Shown here: positions 27,212 to 36,967 of the stretch, piece after piece
Layout of the letters: every line of letters begins with the position of its first letter
Numbering within the stretch: the stretch's first letter is position 1
Source of the DNA: Bacteroidota bacterium
GTDB taxonomy: Bacteria > Bacteroidota > Bacteroidia > Bacteroidales > GCA-2711565
Length of the DNA stretch: 46,896 nucleotides
Assembly (NCBI GenBank): GCA_018816945.1
Contig: JAHIVC010000074.1
Location: 1 to 46,896, forward strand
Reading direction: 5' to 3'
Made by a program: the position numbers and the translations under genes
Notes under the pieces: model-generated
The model's database searches: none
What the model saw: only the letters and a program-made list of their open reading frames with translations
Told to the model about the DNA's origin: nothing

Positions 27212-28081
27212 CTATCCGTTTTCGATAATGTTATTAGTAGTATCAAGGCTTGCACAGGATTTCATTAATTCATGAATGAATATGGGAAACAGAATGAGTG
27301 CAATAAGACTCGTGAAATATCCGACAAAAGGTATAAGACTAATGATGCAAAGAATAAGAATCAAGTTTCCTAATACACTGGATTGGTGGATGGAAACATT
27401 TTTTGCTGTTGCGATGGCATTGAGATCTTTGGATATTTTTCCGTACGAAAGAAATGCCCAGTAAAAGTTATAGAATGGGATGAACAAATATCCAATAGCT
27501 TGCCCCGGTGTTTTAATCGTTGGAATTAGGTTCAATCGTTTTGATTCGTTGATTGAAAATTGCCATACCCTGTAAAACATGATTAAAAACAAGATTTGCG
27601 CAATCATTATAACGATCAGTCCAATGATCAAAAAAATCAAAACCGAATTTCGGTCCGTATTATCAAAAGAGTTTTGAGCACCGATTAGACCTGCCATCCC
27701 AATCAAATATGGAATAATGCCGATCACTAATAAAATAACATACACAATGAAATTTCCAAATTTCTTTAATGAGAGATTTGAATGTTCCGATATGCTTTGT
27801 GTCAGGTTTCCAATTTTAATGACACCAACAATCAGGAATGTGTATGAAAAGATGGATAGAAACATTCCAATACGCCCGTAAATCTGATAAAAATTTGATA
27901 ACTCTTCTGATTTTACAATGATTGGAACTAATCTCCACAGAAGAGAATTTAAAAACTCTATACCAAATCCAATGATAAAATAAATCCCATTCGCGGATTT
28001 TAATTTTATAAGACAAAAAATAAATAGAACAAGGCTCATAAATGGATATGCCCATTGTTCGATAAATTGAAAAATTTCCAT
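27212..28081 (-). CDS. polytopic membrane protein of unknown function
   Basis: A 289-residue protein with about seven predicted transmembrane segments (near 14-30, 34-52, 75-95, 115-140, 150-172, 205-225, 240-275). A central conserved-looking stretch, FIPFYNFYWAFLSYGKISKDLN (about 207-228), and a C-terminal IPFVGYF...HELMKSCASL recall small DUF-type membrane families that carry a PFYNFYW motif, but I cannot place it. No catalytic or transport signature is visible. It stands alone between the protease and the pseudogene region. Confidence 0.75.
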   Translation of the reverse strand: MEIFQFIEQWAYPFMSLVLFIFCLIKLKSANGIYFIIGFGIEFLNSLLWRLVPIIVKSEELSNFYQIYGRIGMFLSIFSYTFLIVGVIKIGNLTQSISEHSNLSLKKFGNFIVYVILLVIGIIPYLIGMAGLIGAQNSFDNTDRNSVLIFLIIGLIVIMIAQILFLIMFYRVWQFSINESKRLNLIPTIKTPGQAIGYLFIPFYNFYWAFLSYGKISKDLNAIATAKNVSIHQSSVLGNLILILCIISLIPFVGYFTSLIALILFPIFIHELMKSCASLDTTNNIIENG

Positions 28082-28602
28082 ATTGATTCCTCCAAAATTA
28101 AGTGAATGATTAATAAATATTTCTATTTAATACTATATGTCAAATAACATTTTCTTAATGCCCAAATAAGGGAATGAGAAATTAGCATGCAAAATGCAAT
28201 AACAAAAAGACTTGCTCACCACAATCGCTTAATTCATTTATATAGGTACCTTCTTTTAAAACACCAATATTCAGAAATCGTGTACAGTTCTTGTAATCAA
28301 ATCTTTTATCGATTCGTAAAAAACCGATCTAATCTTCTACAATTTAGGAAAGCTGAAAATCTTTGATCAATAAATTCAATTCCGGGTAAAAAGATTTTCA
28401 GGTTAAAAATAGAAAAAAAAATATATCCCGATAAAAAAACACCTGATATTTTAGACTGCCACAATAAGAAATTTCAAAATCCTAATACACATAAGCCTTA
28501 TCATGATCTGAAATTAAGTTTTGTCAATGAAATTTGTAATTTACCTGCCATAATTCAGTTTGATAAATTTGATCAGTGAGAGTATGATTTTGATTCTAAA
28601 AA
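28082..28602. other. AT-rich non-coding stretch
   Basis: No intact gene, RNA gene or repeat is supportable. A plus-strand open frame at 28367-28636 has no start codon and is broken by TGA at 28577; it is unlike anything I recognise. Confidence 0.5.
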
Positions 28603-28877
28603 TCATTTAGCCGAACTTTTTTCTCTTAACCTGTAAAAAATTCCGGCACTTATCCAAAAAACATCCTCGTTATCATCCGTAATCCAGCAAGTAAAAAAAG
28701 GTACTTGCCATCCGGCGAAACATAAGGAAACCGTTGCCCTTGATCAGTATTAATGGTTGTACCTAAACTAAGAGCCTCAGTCCAACTTCCATCTGCTTGC
28801 CTGAAGCTTATAAAAATGTTTTGGACCGAGTTGAGACTAGTGGAACAGAATAGCAGATAGCTCTCATCAATTATTAC
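28603..28877 (-). pseudogene. PD40 beta-propeller protein fragment, frameshifted
   Basis: On the minus strand 28877 downward reads VIIDESYLLFCSTSLNSVQN, then IFISFRQADGSWTEALSLGT, TINTDQGQRFPYVSPDGKYL and F, then after a shift at an A7 run (28693-28699; T7 in the coding strand) FTCWITDDNEDVFWISAG. This is the SPDGKYLFF...DVFWI pattern of PD40 repeats (TolB-like/Tricorn-like surface proteins). One added T in the run restores a single frame. There is no start codon and no upstream half. I read it as the C-terminal remnant of a once longer gene; a sequencing error in the homopolymer cannot be excluded. Confidence 0.75.
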
Positions 28878-28901
28878 AAAAAATAATTTTTTTATTTAAC
28901 C

Positions 28902-28917
28902 AACCGATATATCGGTT
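28902..28917. repeat. perfect 16-bp palindrome at the hybrid-kinase stop codon
   Basis: AACCGATATATCGGTT, overlapping the stop codon of the hybrid kinase. On the minus strand an A/T-rich tract with TTTTTT follows about 20 nt later. Possible terminator or operator; not decisive. Confidence 0.5.
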
Positions 28918-31261
28918 AATATTTCAAATATTTTTTTAACATTCTTAGTAATAAAATCCTATCTATTGGCTTCGATATGTAATCATCGCAACCTGCCGCT
29001 AGTGCTTTTTCCCTGTCGCCGGGCAAAGCATGCGCCGTTTGTGCGATAATTATGATGTCTTTGTTAAACTGTCTGATTTGTTGAGTTGCTTCATACCCAT
29101 TCAAAAAAGGCATTTTAATATCCATTAAAACCAAATCAATATCCTGATTTGATTTGCATATTTCTACGGTTTCCGAACCATCTTTTGCCCAAACTAAGTT
29201 TAAATCAAGATTTTCGAGTATGACCTCAAAGAGCCTGTAATTATATTCCTCATCTTCAGCTATTAAAATGGTAAGCATCTGTTTAGATTTATTGTCCTCA
29301 TCAATTAGTTCATCTGATGATGAAATTCCTATGACCCTTTTAAAGGGAATCGAAAAGTAGAAGGTAGAACCCTTGCCAAGCTCCGATTTTAACCATATTT
29401 TCCCACCAAAAAGATAAGCATATGCTTTTGAAATGGTCAATCCTAAACCGGAACCCCCAAATTCACGCGTAGAATTACTTTCGACCTGTCGAAAACGATC
29501 AAATATGACTTCAGCCATTTCCGGTGAAATACCAATACCTGTATCCTCAACAAAAAATTCAAGATTATTATCCTTTATTTCATATCCGAAATTTACATGC
29601 CCTTTTTTCGTAAACTTTAAGGCATTACTTAGCAGATTTGTGAGTACCTGAATTAATTTTGTTTCATCTGTAATGATTAATATTTCTTTATTTATCAGGG
29701 GATTTTTTATTTGAAAAGAAATATTTTTCTCCTGAAATTGGGTAAAAAACTGATCATTGATTATTTCACAAATATTGCTAATGTTAACCTGACTTTCATG
29801 AATCTTTTCCTGTCCGGCTTCAATAGTTGCTATACTAATGATATCTGTTACGATGGAAAGTAATTGGTTACTGCTTTTTATTATCACTTCGGTGAAGTGC
29901 TTTCGGCTTTCATCCGATAGTTCAGGATCGTTCAAAAATTCAGAGAAACCAATAATCGCATTCATTGGAGTTCTGATCTCATGTGAGATGTTGTTTAAAA
30001 AAGCAGTTTTTAATTGATCGCTCTCTTCAGCCTTTTCCTTTGCTACAATCAGGTCCATCAATGCTTTTTTACGTATGGTTATATCTCTTGTCACCCCAAA
30101 TACTCCATTTGGTTTGCCTTTTTCATCAAATAATAAAGATGCTTTAGTTTCAGTCCATACCGTACTGCCATCTTTTCGGAACATTTCCAACTCTAGAACC
30201 ACTGGTTCAGTCAAGTAATTCGTAACGAATTGACCACTTTGAATCTCTTTTTCAAATGTTGATATTACAAGTTTTAAGGATTTAGGGGTGAAAACATTCT
30301 CAATTTTTAGGTTAATAGCTTCTTCTGGCGTGTATCCTATCAAATGGTTAACTGCAGGACTGACGAAAGTCTGCTTTAAATTCAGGTCGAGTATAACAGT
30401 AACATCAGATGAATTGTTGACTAATAAGCGGTAAAGAGCTTCGCTTTTTTCAAGGGCCAATTGCTTGTTTTCAAGTTCATGATATTGATATGCACTGGTT
30501 AACAAAGATGGTAACCTGAAAAGATAATTAGGTCGTTTTACCAGATATTCGTCTACTCCTAAACGCAATGCTTCGATGGCAATTTCTTCATTACCCTGAC
30601 CGGTAACAACGACAATTGCTACAGCCAATTTGCGTTCCCGGCGGATAATTTTTACAAATTCCAGTGCATCGATGCCTGATAATCGATAATCTAACAGAAT
30701 GATACAATATTTGCAAGGATCGTCAGAAGTTAAGGGTAGTTTCTTAAGGGCTTCTTCTGCGCTTGTCACCGCAGTGATAAGGAAATTTGGTGCATAACTC
30801 TTAAAATGACGTTGTGTAAGTTCGATATCGGACTTATTATGCTCAACATAGAGTACGGCAATTTTGCGATTACTGATTTTCTGTTTTTTTTCGAAGTTCT
30901 TTATAGCCAAAGTAATAGAGTCCGGCAGGGATTTAAGGTAATTTGTTTTTTTTGTAAGATAGTCATCCGCTCCGGCTTTTAGAGCTGCCACAGCAGATTC
31001 TTCGTCGCCTGAACCCGTTAAAACAATGACAGTACAATTTATGTTTTTTTCCCGAAGCTCAACCAAAAATTCCAATCCATTCCCGTCGGGGAGATGCATA
31101 TCAATCAGAGCCAAATCATATTCCTTGTCTTTTTTAAGTCTTTTCCTTGCTTCTGATAGGGTATCTGCATGAATGATTTCACAATCCTTAAATGTTTGGG
31201 TTAATTTTCTGGTGGTCAGATCGGTGTCGGTCGAATTATCTTCTATATATAATATTTTCAT
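28916..31261 (-). CDS. hybrid sensor histidine kinase, REC-REC-PAS-HisKA-HATPase-REC
   Basis: A 781-residue cytoplasmic phosphorelay protein. REC1 (about 1-120) has phosphoacceptor Asp54; REC2 (about 133-255) has Asp191, but the acidic pair of REC1 (Glu7-Asp8) is Glu140-His141; PAS (about 275-395); HisKA with His427 in NNISHEIRTP; HATPase with VEDTGIGISPEM and GGSGLGLTISKAY; REC3 (about 665-781) with Asp714. No transmembrane segment. It is the last gene of the unit, 36 nt after the single-domain regulator gene. A two-REC front end followed by a kinase suggests it integrates phosphoryl input from the upstream kinase. Confidence 0.95.
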   Translation of the reverse strand: MKILYIEDNSTDTDLTTRKLTQTFKDCEIIHADTLSEARKRLKKDKEYDLALIDMHLPDGNGLEFLVELREKNINCTVIVLTGSGDEESAVAALKAGADDYLTKKTNYLKSLPDSITLAIKNFEKKQKISNRKIAVLYVEHNKSDIELTQRHFKSYAPNFLITAVTSAEEALKKLPLTSDDPCKYCIILLDYRLSGIDALEFVKIIRRERKLAVAIVVVTGQGNEEIAIEALRLGVDEYLVKRPNYLFRLPSLLTSAYQYHELENKQLALEKSEALYRLLVNNSSDVTVILDLNLKQTFVSPAVNHLIGYTPEEAINLKIENVFTPKSLKLVISTFEKEIQSGQFVTNYLTEPVVLELEMFRKDGSTVWTETKASLLFDEKGKPNGVFGVTRDITIRKKALMDLIVAKEKAEESDQLKTAFLNNISHEIRTPMNAIIGFSEFLNDPELSDESRKHFTEVIIKSSNQLLSIVTDIISIATIEAGQEKIHESQVNISNICEIINDQFFTQFQEKNISFQIKNPLINKEILIITDETKLIQVLTNLLSNALKFTKKGHVNFGYEIKDNNLEFFVEDTGIGISPEMAEVIFDRFRQVESNSTREFGGSGLGLTISKAYAYLFGGKIWLKSELGKGSTFYFSIPFKRVIGISSSDELIDEDNKSKQMLTILIAEDEEYNYRLFEVILENLDLNLVWAKDGSETVEICKSNQDIDLVLMDIKMPFLNGYEATQQIRQFNKDIIIIAQTAHALPGDREKALAAGCDDYISKPIDRILLLRMLKKYLKY

Positions 31262-31297
31262 AAAGCATCTTTATTTAAAGTGTAATTATTAGCCCGA

Positions 31298-31729
31298 TTA
31301 AGAACTTAATTCGTTATAAACTCTCCAATAGAGATCAATTTGCGCCGCTACTTCAATAAATTTATCCAGCTCTACAGGTTTTACGATGTACGAATTAGCT
31401 CCTAATTTATATGCAGTTTGAATATCTTTACTTTCGGCTGATGTGGTTAAGATGATAACAGGAATGGTTTTATATAACTCATGTGATTTAAATTCCTTGA
31501 GTACTTCAAGTCCGTTATAACGCGGAAGGTTAAGGTCGAGTAGGATCACGATAGGGGTGGGCTCACCTTCATCCCATTTTTGAATCCAGTTCAGCGCCTC
31601 TTCACCGTCACGTGCAACTTCTATCTTATTTTTAAGGTTATTCTTCTTAAATGCTCTCAGGGTCAGATCAATATCTACCGGATTGTCTTCAACCAAGAGG
31701 ATCGGTTTTTCATAACTTATTGTTGCCAT
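31298..31729 (-). CDS. single-domain response regulator (CheY/Rcp1-like)
   Basis: A 143-residue REC-only protein with phosphoacceptor Asp65 in ILLDLNLPRYNG, acidic pair Glu14-Asp15, Thr in IILTTSAES, and Lys in IVKP. The PILLVEDNPVDIDLT start is of the type found as shuttle regulators next to phytochrome-like kinases. It overlaps the upstream kinase gene by 20 nt, pointing to coupled translation. No output domain: it probably carries phosphoryl groups between the kinase and the hybrid kinase. Confidence 0.94.
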   Translation of the reverse strand: MATISYEKPILLVEDNPVDIDLTLRAFKKNNLKNKIEVARDGEEALNWIQKWDEGEPTPIVILLDLNLPRYNGLEVLKEFKSHELYKTIPVIILTTSAESKDIQTAYKLGANSYIVKPVELDKFIEVAAQIDLYWRVYNELSS

Positions 31730-33929
31730 TTGATTCTATTTTTGGTATTTCAATATAAAATGTTGATCCTTTTCCTACTTCACTTTCGGCCCAAACTTTT
31801 CCATTTAAGCGTTCAATGGCTTTTCTGACCATTGCCAGACCAACTCCCGTACCTTCATAATCTTCACTGCGGTGCAGCCGCTGAAATATCTCAAAAATCC
31901 GATCATGAAACTTCATATTGAATCCAATTCCGTTATCTTTCACAAAGATAGTGTGTGTTGAGTCATGATCCTGATAACCAATTTCTATTTTCGGATTAAT
32001 TTGCTTTTGCGTGAATTTAAATGCATTTTCAATCAAATTCCTAAGAGCCAGATTCAAGCCGGCCTTATCTGTATATATTTCGATTTCAGGGATGGTTGTG
32101 GTAATCTTAAAATTGTTGAAGATTTTTTCGGAAGTTTTGTTTAGAACTAAAGTTTCAATGAGATTTTTGATATTGACTTTCGAAGGACGTAAAGTTTGCC
32201 GTTCCAATCGTGAATACTCCAGTAAATCGTTGATCAACTGATTCATCTGCATGGCACTTTCACGAATTGTCCGTAAAAAGCGTTTACCTTCTGCATCGAG
32301 TTTACTTTCATATTCTTTGAGCAGGATCTGGCTGTAACCATCAATCCCGCGAAGAGGGGCCTTCAGGTCATGCGATACGGAATAAGTAAATGTTTCAAGT
32401 TCTTTGTTTTTGGCCCCAAGCAATTTGGAATTTTTTTCTAATTCGACGGATTTTTCATTTAAATCTTCCACTAAATTTAAAAGTGCTTTCTGGCTATTTA
32501 AAAGTTCTGATGTTCTGACTCGAACCCTTTGATCAAGTTCCTGGTTTATTTTTTTAATTTTTTCCTCTGCATTTTTCCGTTCTGTAATGTCTTGAACTGC
32601 TCCATATATACCTATCAATTTATCTTCTTTGTCGTTCCAAGTAGGGTTGGCATAAACCCTAACCCATAACAGCGTACCATTTTTGTGATAAGTACGAACC
32701 TCAGTTATTACTTTTTGGTTTTTATGAAGTTTTTCCATGTCCAGGTCGTCCTTCCCTAAGTCGTCGGGATGCAAAGTTTTTCTCCAACCTCCTAAGGCTA
32801 TGTATTCATCAAGTGAATAACCGGTAATGTTTTCAAAGGCACCGGCAACCCAATTGAGTTGGATCTTTCCTTCATCATTTAGGATGGATGTGAACATATA
32901 ATCGGAAGTAACTCCGGAGATAAGCCGATATTTTTCTTCACTCTTAAGTAAAGCTTTTTCCGCTGTTTTTCTTTTCGTTGCTTCTTTTAATACAGTTCTG
33001 GCTTTTGTGAAGAAGTAAAAATAGACCAGTATAATGATGATGAGTACCGAGAAAAGAAGGATTAGTCGGTTTTGGAAACCTGCAATGGTTTTATAAACCT
33101 CTGTTTTTGGAATAGAGATTAAAATTGTCCAGTAAGTATTTCCCAGAGGAATTCTATAAAAAACGACATGCTTTTCACTATTATCAAATGTTTCTGATTT
33201 ATCATGAATACAATTTAAGTACCCAAAATTTTCTTTTTTAATTTCTTCAATTAATTTTATGACAGTGGGATCATTATTCGAAACATCCACGATTGAGGTG
33301 CCTATATGTTCATAATATGGACAATATATTTCTATATTATTTTCACTTAACAAGAGTGCATACCCAAATTCCCCACGTTTTATGTTTTCGAGATAGCGTT
33401 TCCCAATTTTATCAATGGCAATAAGCACCGCCAGGCTGCCATTAAATAAATTATCTTTAAAAACAGGGATATGAATCGCGATTGCCAGATATCCCTGAAC
33501 GGACATGAATACATCACTGATTACCGGTTTCTGTGATTCGATTATTTCATGAATATGTCTCTGATCAGATATGTTTTTCCCGATAACCTCATTGTTCTCG
33601 GGGTAAGTTGCTATGATTATTCCATTTGAGTCAGTTCTGGTTATGGCTTCGATTTGTTCGGCACTGTTCTCATAATATTTTTTTAGTAATTCTTTGCCTT
33701 GTTCATCGAAATCAATAATGCCAGTGAAACGCGATAAGAAGGTCAATTCTGATTTACAATCATCCATATAATCGAGAATTCCCCTGGATGCTGCTTTCGC
33801 AATCATTATTTGTTCAGAATTGAACTGGGCAATGGTTTTATTTCTTACTTCCTTATAGATAGCGAGTATCAGTAATAAAAAAATAATTAATAATATCGGG
33901 ATAAAAAAGAAGCGTCTTAAATATCTCAT
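31710..33929 (-). CDS. membrane sensor histidine kinase, Cache-PAS-HisKA-HATPase
   Basis: A 739-residue kinase. TM1 (8-24), an extracytoplasmic double-Cache-type sensor (about 30-285; YPENNEVIGKNISDQRHI, PVISDVFMSVQGYLAIAIHI), TM2 (287-307), PAS with PAC (330-455), a coiled-coil (about 455-510), HisKA with His520 in TYSVSHDLKAPLRG, and HATPase with VKDNGIGF and GTGVGLAMVRKA. First gene of the phosphorelay; Cache domains usually bind small organic acids or amino acids outside the inner membrane. Ligand not predictable. Confidence 0.94.
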   Translation of the reverse strand: MRYLRRFFFIPILLIIFLLLILAIYKEVRNKTIAQFNSEQIMIAKAASRGILDYMDDCKSELTFLSRFTGIIDFDEQGKELLKKYYENSAEQIEAITRTDSNGIIIATYPENNEVIGKNISDQRHIHEIIESQKPVISDVFMSVQGYLAIAIHIPVFKDNLFNGSLAVLIAIDKIGKRYLENIKRGEFGYALLLSENNIEIYCPYYEHIGTSIVDVSNNDPTVIKLIEEIKKENFGYLNCIHDKSETFDNSEKHVVFYRIPLGNTYWTILISIPKTEVYKTIAGFQNRLILLFSVLIIIILVYFYFFTKARTVLKEATKRKTAEKALLKSEEKYRLISGVTSDYMFTSILNDEGKIQLNWVAGAFENITGYSLDEYIALGGWRKTLHPDDLGKDDLDMEKLHKNQKVITEVRTYHKNGTLLWVRVYANPTWNDKEDKLIGIYGAVQDITERKNAEEKIKKINQELDQRVRVRTSELLNSQKALLNLVEDLNEKSVELEKNSKLLGAKNKELETFTYSVSHDLKAPLRGIDGYSQILLKEYESKLDAEGKRFLRTIRESAMQMNQLINDLLEYSRLERQTLRPSKVNIKNLIETLVLNKTSEKIFNNFKITTTIPEIEIYTDKAGLNLALRNLIENAFKFTQKQINPKIEIGYQDHDSTHTIFVKDNGIGFNMKFHDRIFEIFQRLHRSEDYEGTGVGLAMVRKAIERLNGKVWAESEVGKGSTFYIEIPKIESNGNNKL

Positions 33930-34208
33930 TTGTTAAAGTTATTAAGCAGTATTATGTAGTATTTTTATGTAGTTTATTAAAACAATTTAATGATTTAATG
34001 AATGAGGGATTTTTTAATAATACAATATACGATTTTTTATGTAACAGATACAATGCTTGGAAGAAATTAAAAAACTCTTGCTTTATTTATTATTTAAATT
34101 TCAAGGTATTTAGAATATGTTTTACCCAGATTTATTGATAAATTTTCGGGAATTGCAATTTTTTTGATGAAATGTAAAAATCATGGAAATTGAGTGTAGA
34201 TTTGCAGT

Positions 34209-34586
34209 GTGAAAAAAAATGTAAGCGCAATAGTTTTAGTTAATTTCCTGGTTCTTTATGGCTTAAGTCTAAGTTTGTTCGATAGCCAAATTATTGGTTC
34301 CGACAATTCTTCTGCTAAAAACCAACCTTGCGAAAATGAAAGTTATTATGCAATAAACCCTCTGGATACACTCCGTCATTGTATTAAAACGGAGAATCTG
34401 GTCGATGGATTTAATAACCTGCCGGTTACTGCATTAAAAAAACACTTTAATGCCTTTTCAACAAAGATAAAAACTGCCGAATTATTTCATATAAATGAAT
34501 TTGCAAAGTATATTTCTTATACAAAAAACGCTGTCATTGATTTTGAGCAATCAGATATTATTTATCCCTTCCATTTTTTTTTGTAA
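34209..34586 (+). CDS. small exported or membrane-anchored protein, unknown
   Basis: A 125-residue protein beginning at GTG (34209; KKNVSAIVL follows) with a hydrophobic N terminus (about 6-26), then a Cys-containing soluble part (NQPCENESYY, LRHCIKTEN) and an aromatic C terminus ending FHFFL. The two cysteines (near 40 and 57) could form a disulfide outside the cytoplasm. TAGATTTG (34197-34204) matches the -7 consensus but lies almost on the start and lacks a -33 box. I do not recognise the family. Confidence 0.55.
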   Translation: MKKNVSAIVLVNFLVLYGLSLSLFDSQIIGSDNSSAKNQPCENESYYAINPLDTLRHCIKTENLVDGFNNLPVTALKKHFNAFSTKIKTAELFHINEFAKYISYTKNAVIDFEQSDIIYPFHFFL

Positions 34587-34708
34587 AACAATAATCCTTC
34601 AGATGCTTTGGTAAACAAAGCGATTTAACTATTTGAACAGATGACATCTATCATAATATAGATGAATTTGTTGTATTAATATTTTACAAAGTTTAAAACA
34701 ATAAAAAA

Positions 34709-35230
34709 ATGGAACTAGGAACAATCATTACGGGCATCATATTATTGTTGGCGTTTGTTTTGCCAATCGTATTTTTAAATAAGAAAAGTTCGAAAAAAGG
34801 AAAACAATTTTCTTCAGAGCTTATTAATTTTGCGCTTAAAAATAATTGCAAAATATCAGAGCATGAACTTTTTAATAATATGGCTTTAGGCATAGATAAG
34901 GAAACACATCAATTTTATTTTGTAAAGAATTCTGCGAATAATAAAATAAAGCATAAGATCGACTTACTGGAAATTCAAAAGTGCAGAATAGTGAATACAA
35001 GTAGAAATATTAAATATAAAGGCGAAAACCATAGAGTAATTGATAGACTGGAATTGGCTTTTATATCCCGCGATAAAAGTAAAGCTGAAATTTTTCTGGA
35101 GTTTTACAATACGGACACTGATAGTACCGCACTTAACGGAGAACTCCATCTAATTGAAAGATGGTTTAAAATTATTGATGAACAGTTAGCAAAAGTAACT
35201 CAAGAAAATCATAAGGAACAACTTGCTTAA
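34709..35230 (+). CDS. single-TM protein of unknown function
   Basis: A 173-residue protein with one N-terminal transmembrane helix (about 5-23) and a KKSSKKGK positive stretch after it, so the C-terminal ~140 residues are probably cytoplasmic. That part alternates beta-like and charged segments (ALGIDKETHQFYFVKNS, RLELAFISRDKSKAEIFLEF). No catalytic motif seen. It follows the previous small gene by 122 nt. Confidence 0.7.
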   Translation: MELGTIITGIILLLAFVLPIVFLNKKSSKKGKQFSSELINFALKNNCKISEHELFNNMALGIDKETHQFYFVKNSANNKIKHKIDLLEIQKCRIVNTSRNIKYKGENHRVIDRLELAFISRDKSKAEIFLEFYNTDTDSTALNGELHLIERWFKIIDEQLAKVTQENHKEQLA

Positions 35231-35239
35231 AACATAATT

Positions 35240-35343
35240 GGGCTGTCTGAAAAAACATGATAAATGTTAGATTAAGCTTACGCCAAAGCCGGCTGGTGCT
35301 CGATGTGACAAGATTTAGATCGTGTTGGCTTTTTAGACAGCCC
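35240..35343. mobile_element. MITE-like element with terminal inverted repeats
   Basis: About 104 bp. GGGCTGTCT plus an A-run (35240-35254) is answered by T-run plus AGACAGCCC (35330-35343); inner GCCAA (35282-35286) and TTGGC (35325-35329) pair too. No coding capacity and no clear target-site duplication. The ends resemble insertion-sequence termini, but a large terminator hairpin for the plus-strand gene is the alternative. Confidence 0.45.
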
Positions 35344-35438
35344 CTTCTTTTCTTAGGGGAGTAGGATTAAGTCAGACGAGAAATTTAATAAAACCATTAA
35401 TTCAACTCTGGTCTGATGAACTCATCATTCATCACCCA

Positions 35439-35481
35439 TAACTCCCGCCCGAACGTTCCGTTCGGAACGGGCGGGCATAAC
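35439..35481. repeat. GC-rich palindromic repeat, copy 2
   Basis: Identical over 43 bp to 8932-8974, with the 32-bp core at 35444-35475. It lies 44 nt beyond the trkH stop codon, again 3' of a minus-strand gene, and is set among short CATAACTCATAA-type direct repeats. Confidence 0.85.
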
Positions 35482-35525
35482 CCATAACTCATCACTTATA
35501 AATCATAACTTTAATAATAAGTAGT

Positions 35526-36965
35526 CTATCGCCACGACTTTATGAAAAACAAAGAGATAATGCCGAAAATCTCAAGTCGGCCCAAAAGCATATTAATAGT
35601 AAGTATAAACTTCCCTAAATCAGGGAGTCCGCTAAAGTTACCCATTGAACCTACCTGACCGAATCCGGGACCAACATTACCAATTGTGGTTACCGAACTT
35701 GAGAAGGCAGTCATCATATCTACATTAAGGAAGGATAGCAGTAAAGTGGTTATAAATATAATAAACAGGTAAAAAATAATAAATACCATGGTGTCTTTTT
35801 CAATGTCTTCATCGATTGCTTTACCCCCAACTTTTAGCAAAAATACCGCACGAGGGTGTTGAATCATTTTAACATGTTTAACAATGGCTTTGAAAAATAT
35901 CCAAACCCGGTCGAATTTCAATCCACCGGAAGTTGAACCTGCCATGGCACATTGGATGGTAAAATAGATGAGTATTAATTGAGCAAATCCTGGCCATCCA
36001 ACTGAATCAGCGGTTGCAAATCCTGTGGTGGTCCCTACAGAAATGACCTGAAATGCAGCATATCTTACAGATGTCCACCAGGGATATGTGCCGTTAAAAT
36101 ATAATTTTAATGAAACCAAGGTAACGCCCACAAAAAGGAATATCAAAAATGCCCTCGTTACTGAAGATTTGAAAATGTTATTGCTTTTCCCTAAAATTGT
36201 GTTGAATATCAATCCAAAGTGAAGACCTGATAGGATCATAAAGACCATCAGAATAATTTCGATAGGAACACTATTAAAGTAGGCAATGCTGATGTTTTTA
36301 GTCGAAAAACCACCTGTTGCAATGGTTGCGAACGAATGATTAATGGCATCAAAAAGGCTCATTCCGGCAATCATCAAAAAAACGGTTTCTAGCAATGTCA
36401 ACCCAAGGTATACATATAATAATATTCTTAGAATTTCTTTGGCCCTGTATTTAAAATCAGCTTTAGCCAGTTTCGACATTTCTGTGTTTAACAGGGTTAA
36501 CTTTGAAGTGTTTGATTTCGGGAGAATCAGGAGTGTAAATAAGATAATTCCAATTCCACCTATCCAATGAGTTGATGACCTCCAAAAAATTAAACTTTTT
36601 GGAAGCACTTCTATATCAGTAAGAATAGTTGATCCTGTAGTTGTAAATCCTGAAACACTTTCGAACCAGGCATTTATGACTGAAAATTCGCCTCCCCACA
36701 ATATATAAGGCAGTGCACCCACCACACAAGTGGTTATCCAGCCAAACACAACGATGGTAATCCCTTCTAATATGGATATATAACTAGTTTGCTGGACGTA
36801 AATTATTGGTAAAAGACCAAATATTAATGCAATTAGCGTGCTATACAATAATGAAATATCTGTCGGTTCGGAAAGGAACAGCGCTAATAGAAATGAAATA
36901 AATAAAAATACCGCATTAAATATCAGCACCAAACCGATGTACCGTAACACAATTTCGAACCTCAT
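35526..36965 (-). CDS. trkH: TrkH-family potassium uptake protein
   Basis: A 479-residue polytopic K+ uptake subunit. The four pore-loop filters are visible: SGFTTTGSTIL, SFATIATGGFST, SVGTTTGFATAD and SVTTIGNVGPGFG, together with HWIGGIGIILFTLLILP. It starts 2 nt after the stop of the HAMP-sensor gene, so the two are one unit. TrkH normally works with the NAD-binding TrkA; no trkA is in the window. Confidence 0.94.
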   Translation of the reverse strand: MRFEIVLRYIGLVLIFNAVFLFISFLLALFLSEPTDISLLYSTLIALIFGLLPIIYVQQTSYISILEGITIVVFGWITTCVVGALPYILWGGEFSVINAWFESVSGFTTTGSTILTDIEVLPKSLIFWRSSTHWIGGIGIILFTLLILPKSNTSKLTLLNTEMSKLAKADFKYRAKEILRILLYVYLGLTLLETVFLMIAGMSLFDAINHSFATIATGGFSTKNISIAYFNSVPIEIILMVFMILSGLHFGLIFNTILGKSNNIFKSSVTRAFLIFLFVGVTLVSLKLYFNGTYPWWTSVRYAAFQVISVGTTTGFATADSVGWPGFAQLILIYFTIQCAMAGSTSGGLKFDRVWIFFKAIVKHVKMIQHPRAVFLLKVGGKAIDEDIEKDTMVFIIFYLFIIFITTLLLSFLNVDMMTAFSSSVTTIGNVGPGFGQVGSMGNFSGLPDLGKFILTINMLLGRLEIFGIISLFFIKSWR

Positions 36966-36967
36966 GA

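Noticed and set aside
28367-28636. Plus-strand open stretch broken by TGA at 28577
   Set aside because: No start codon, no similarity I recognise, and part overlaps the PD40 remnant on the other strand; probably chance in AT-rich DNA.
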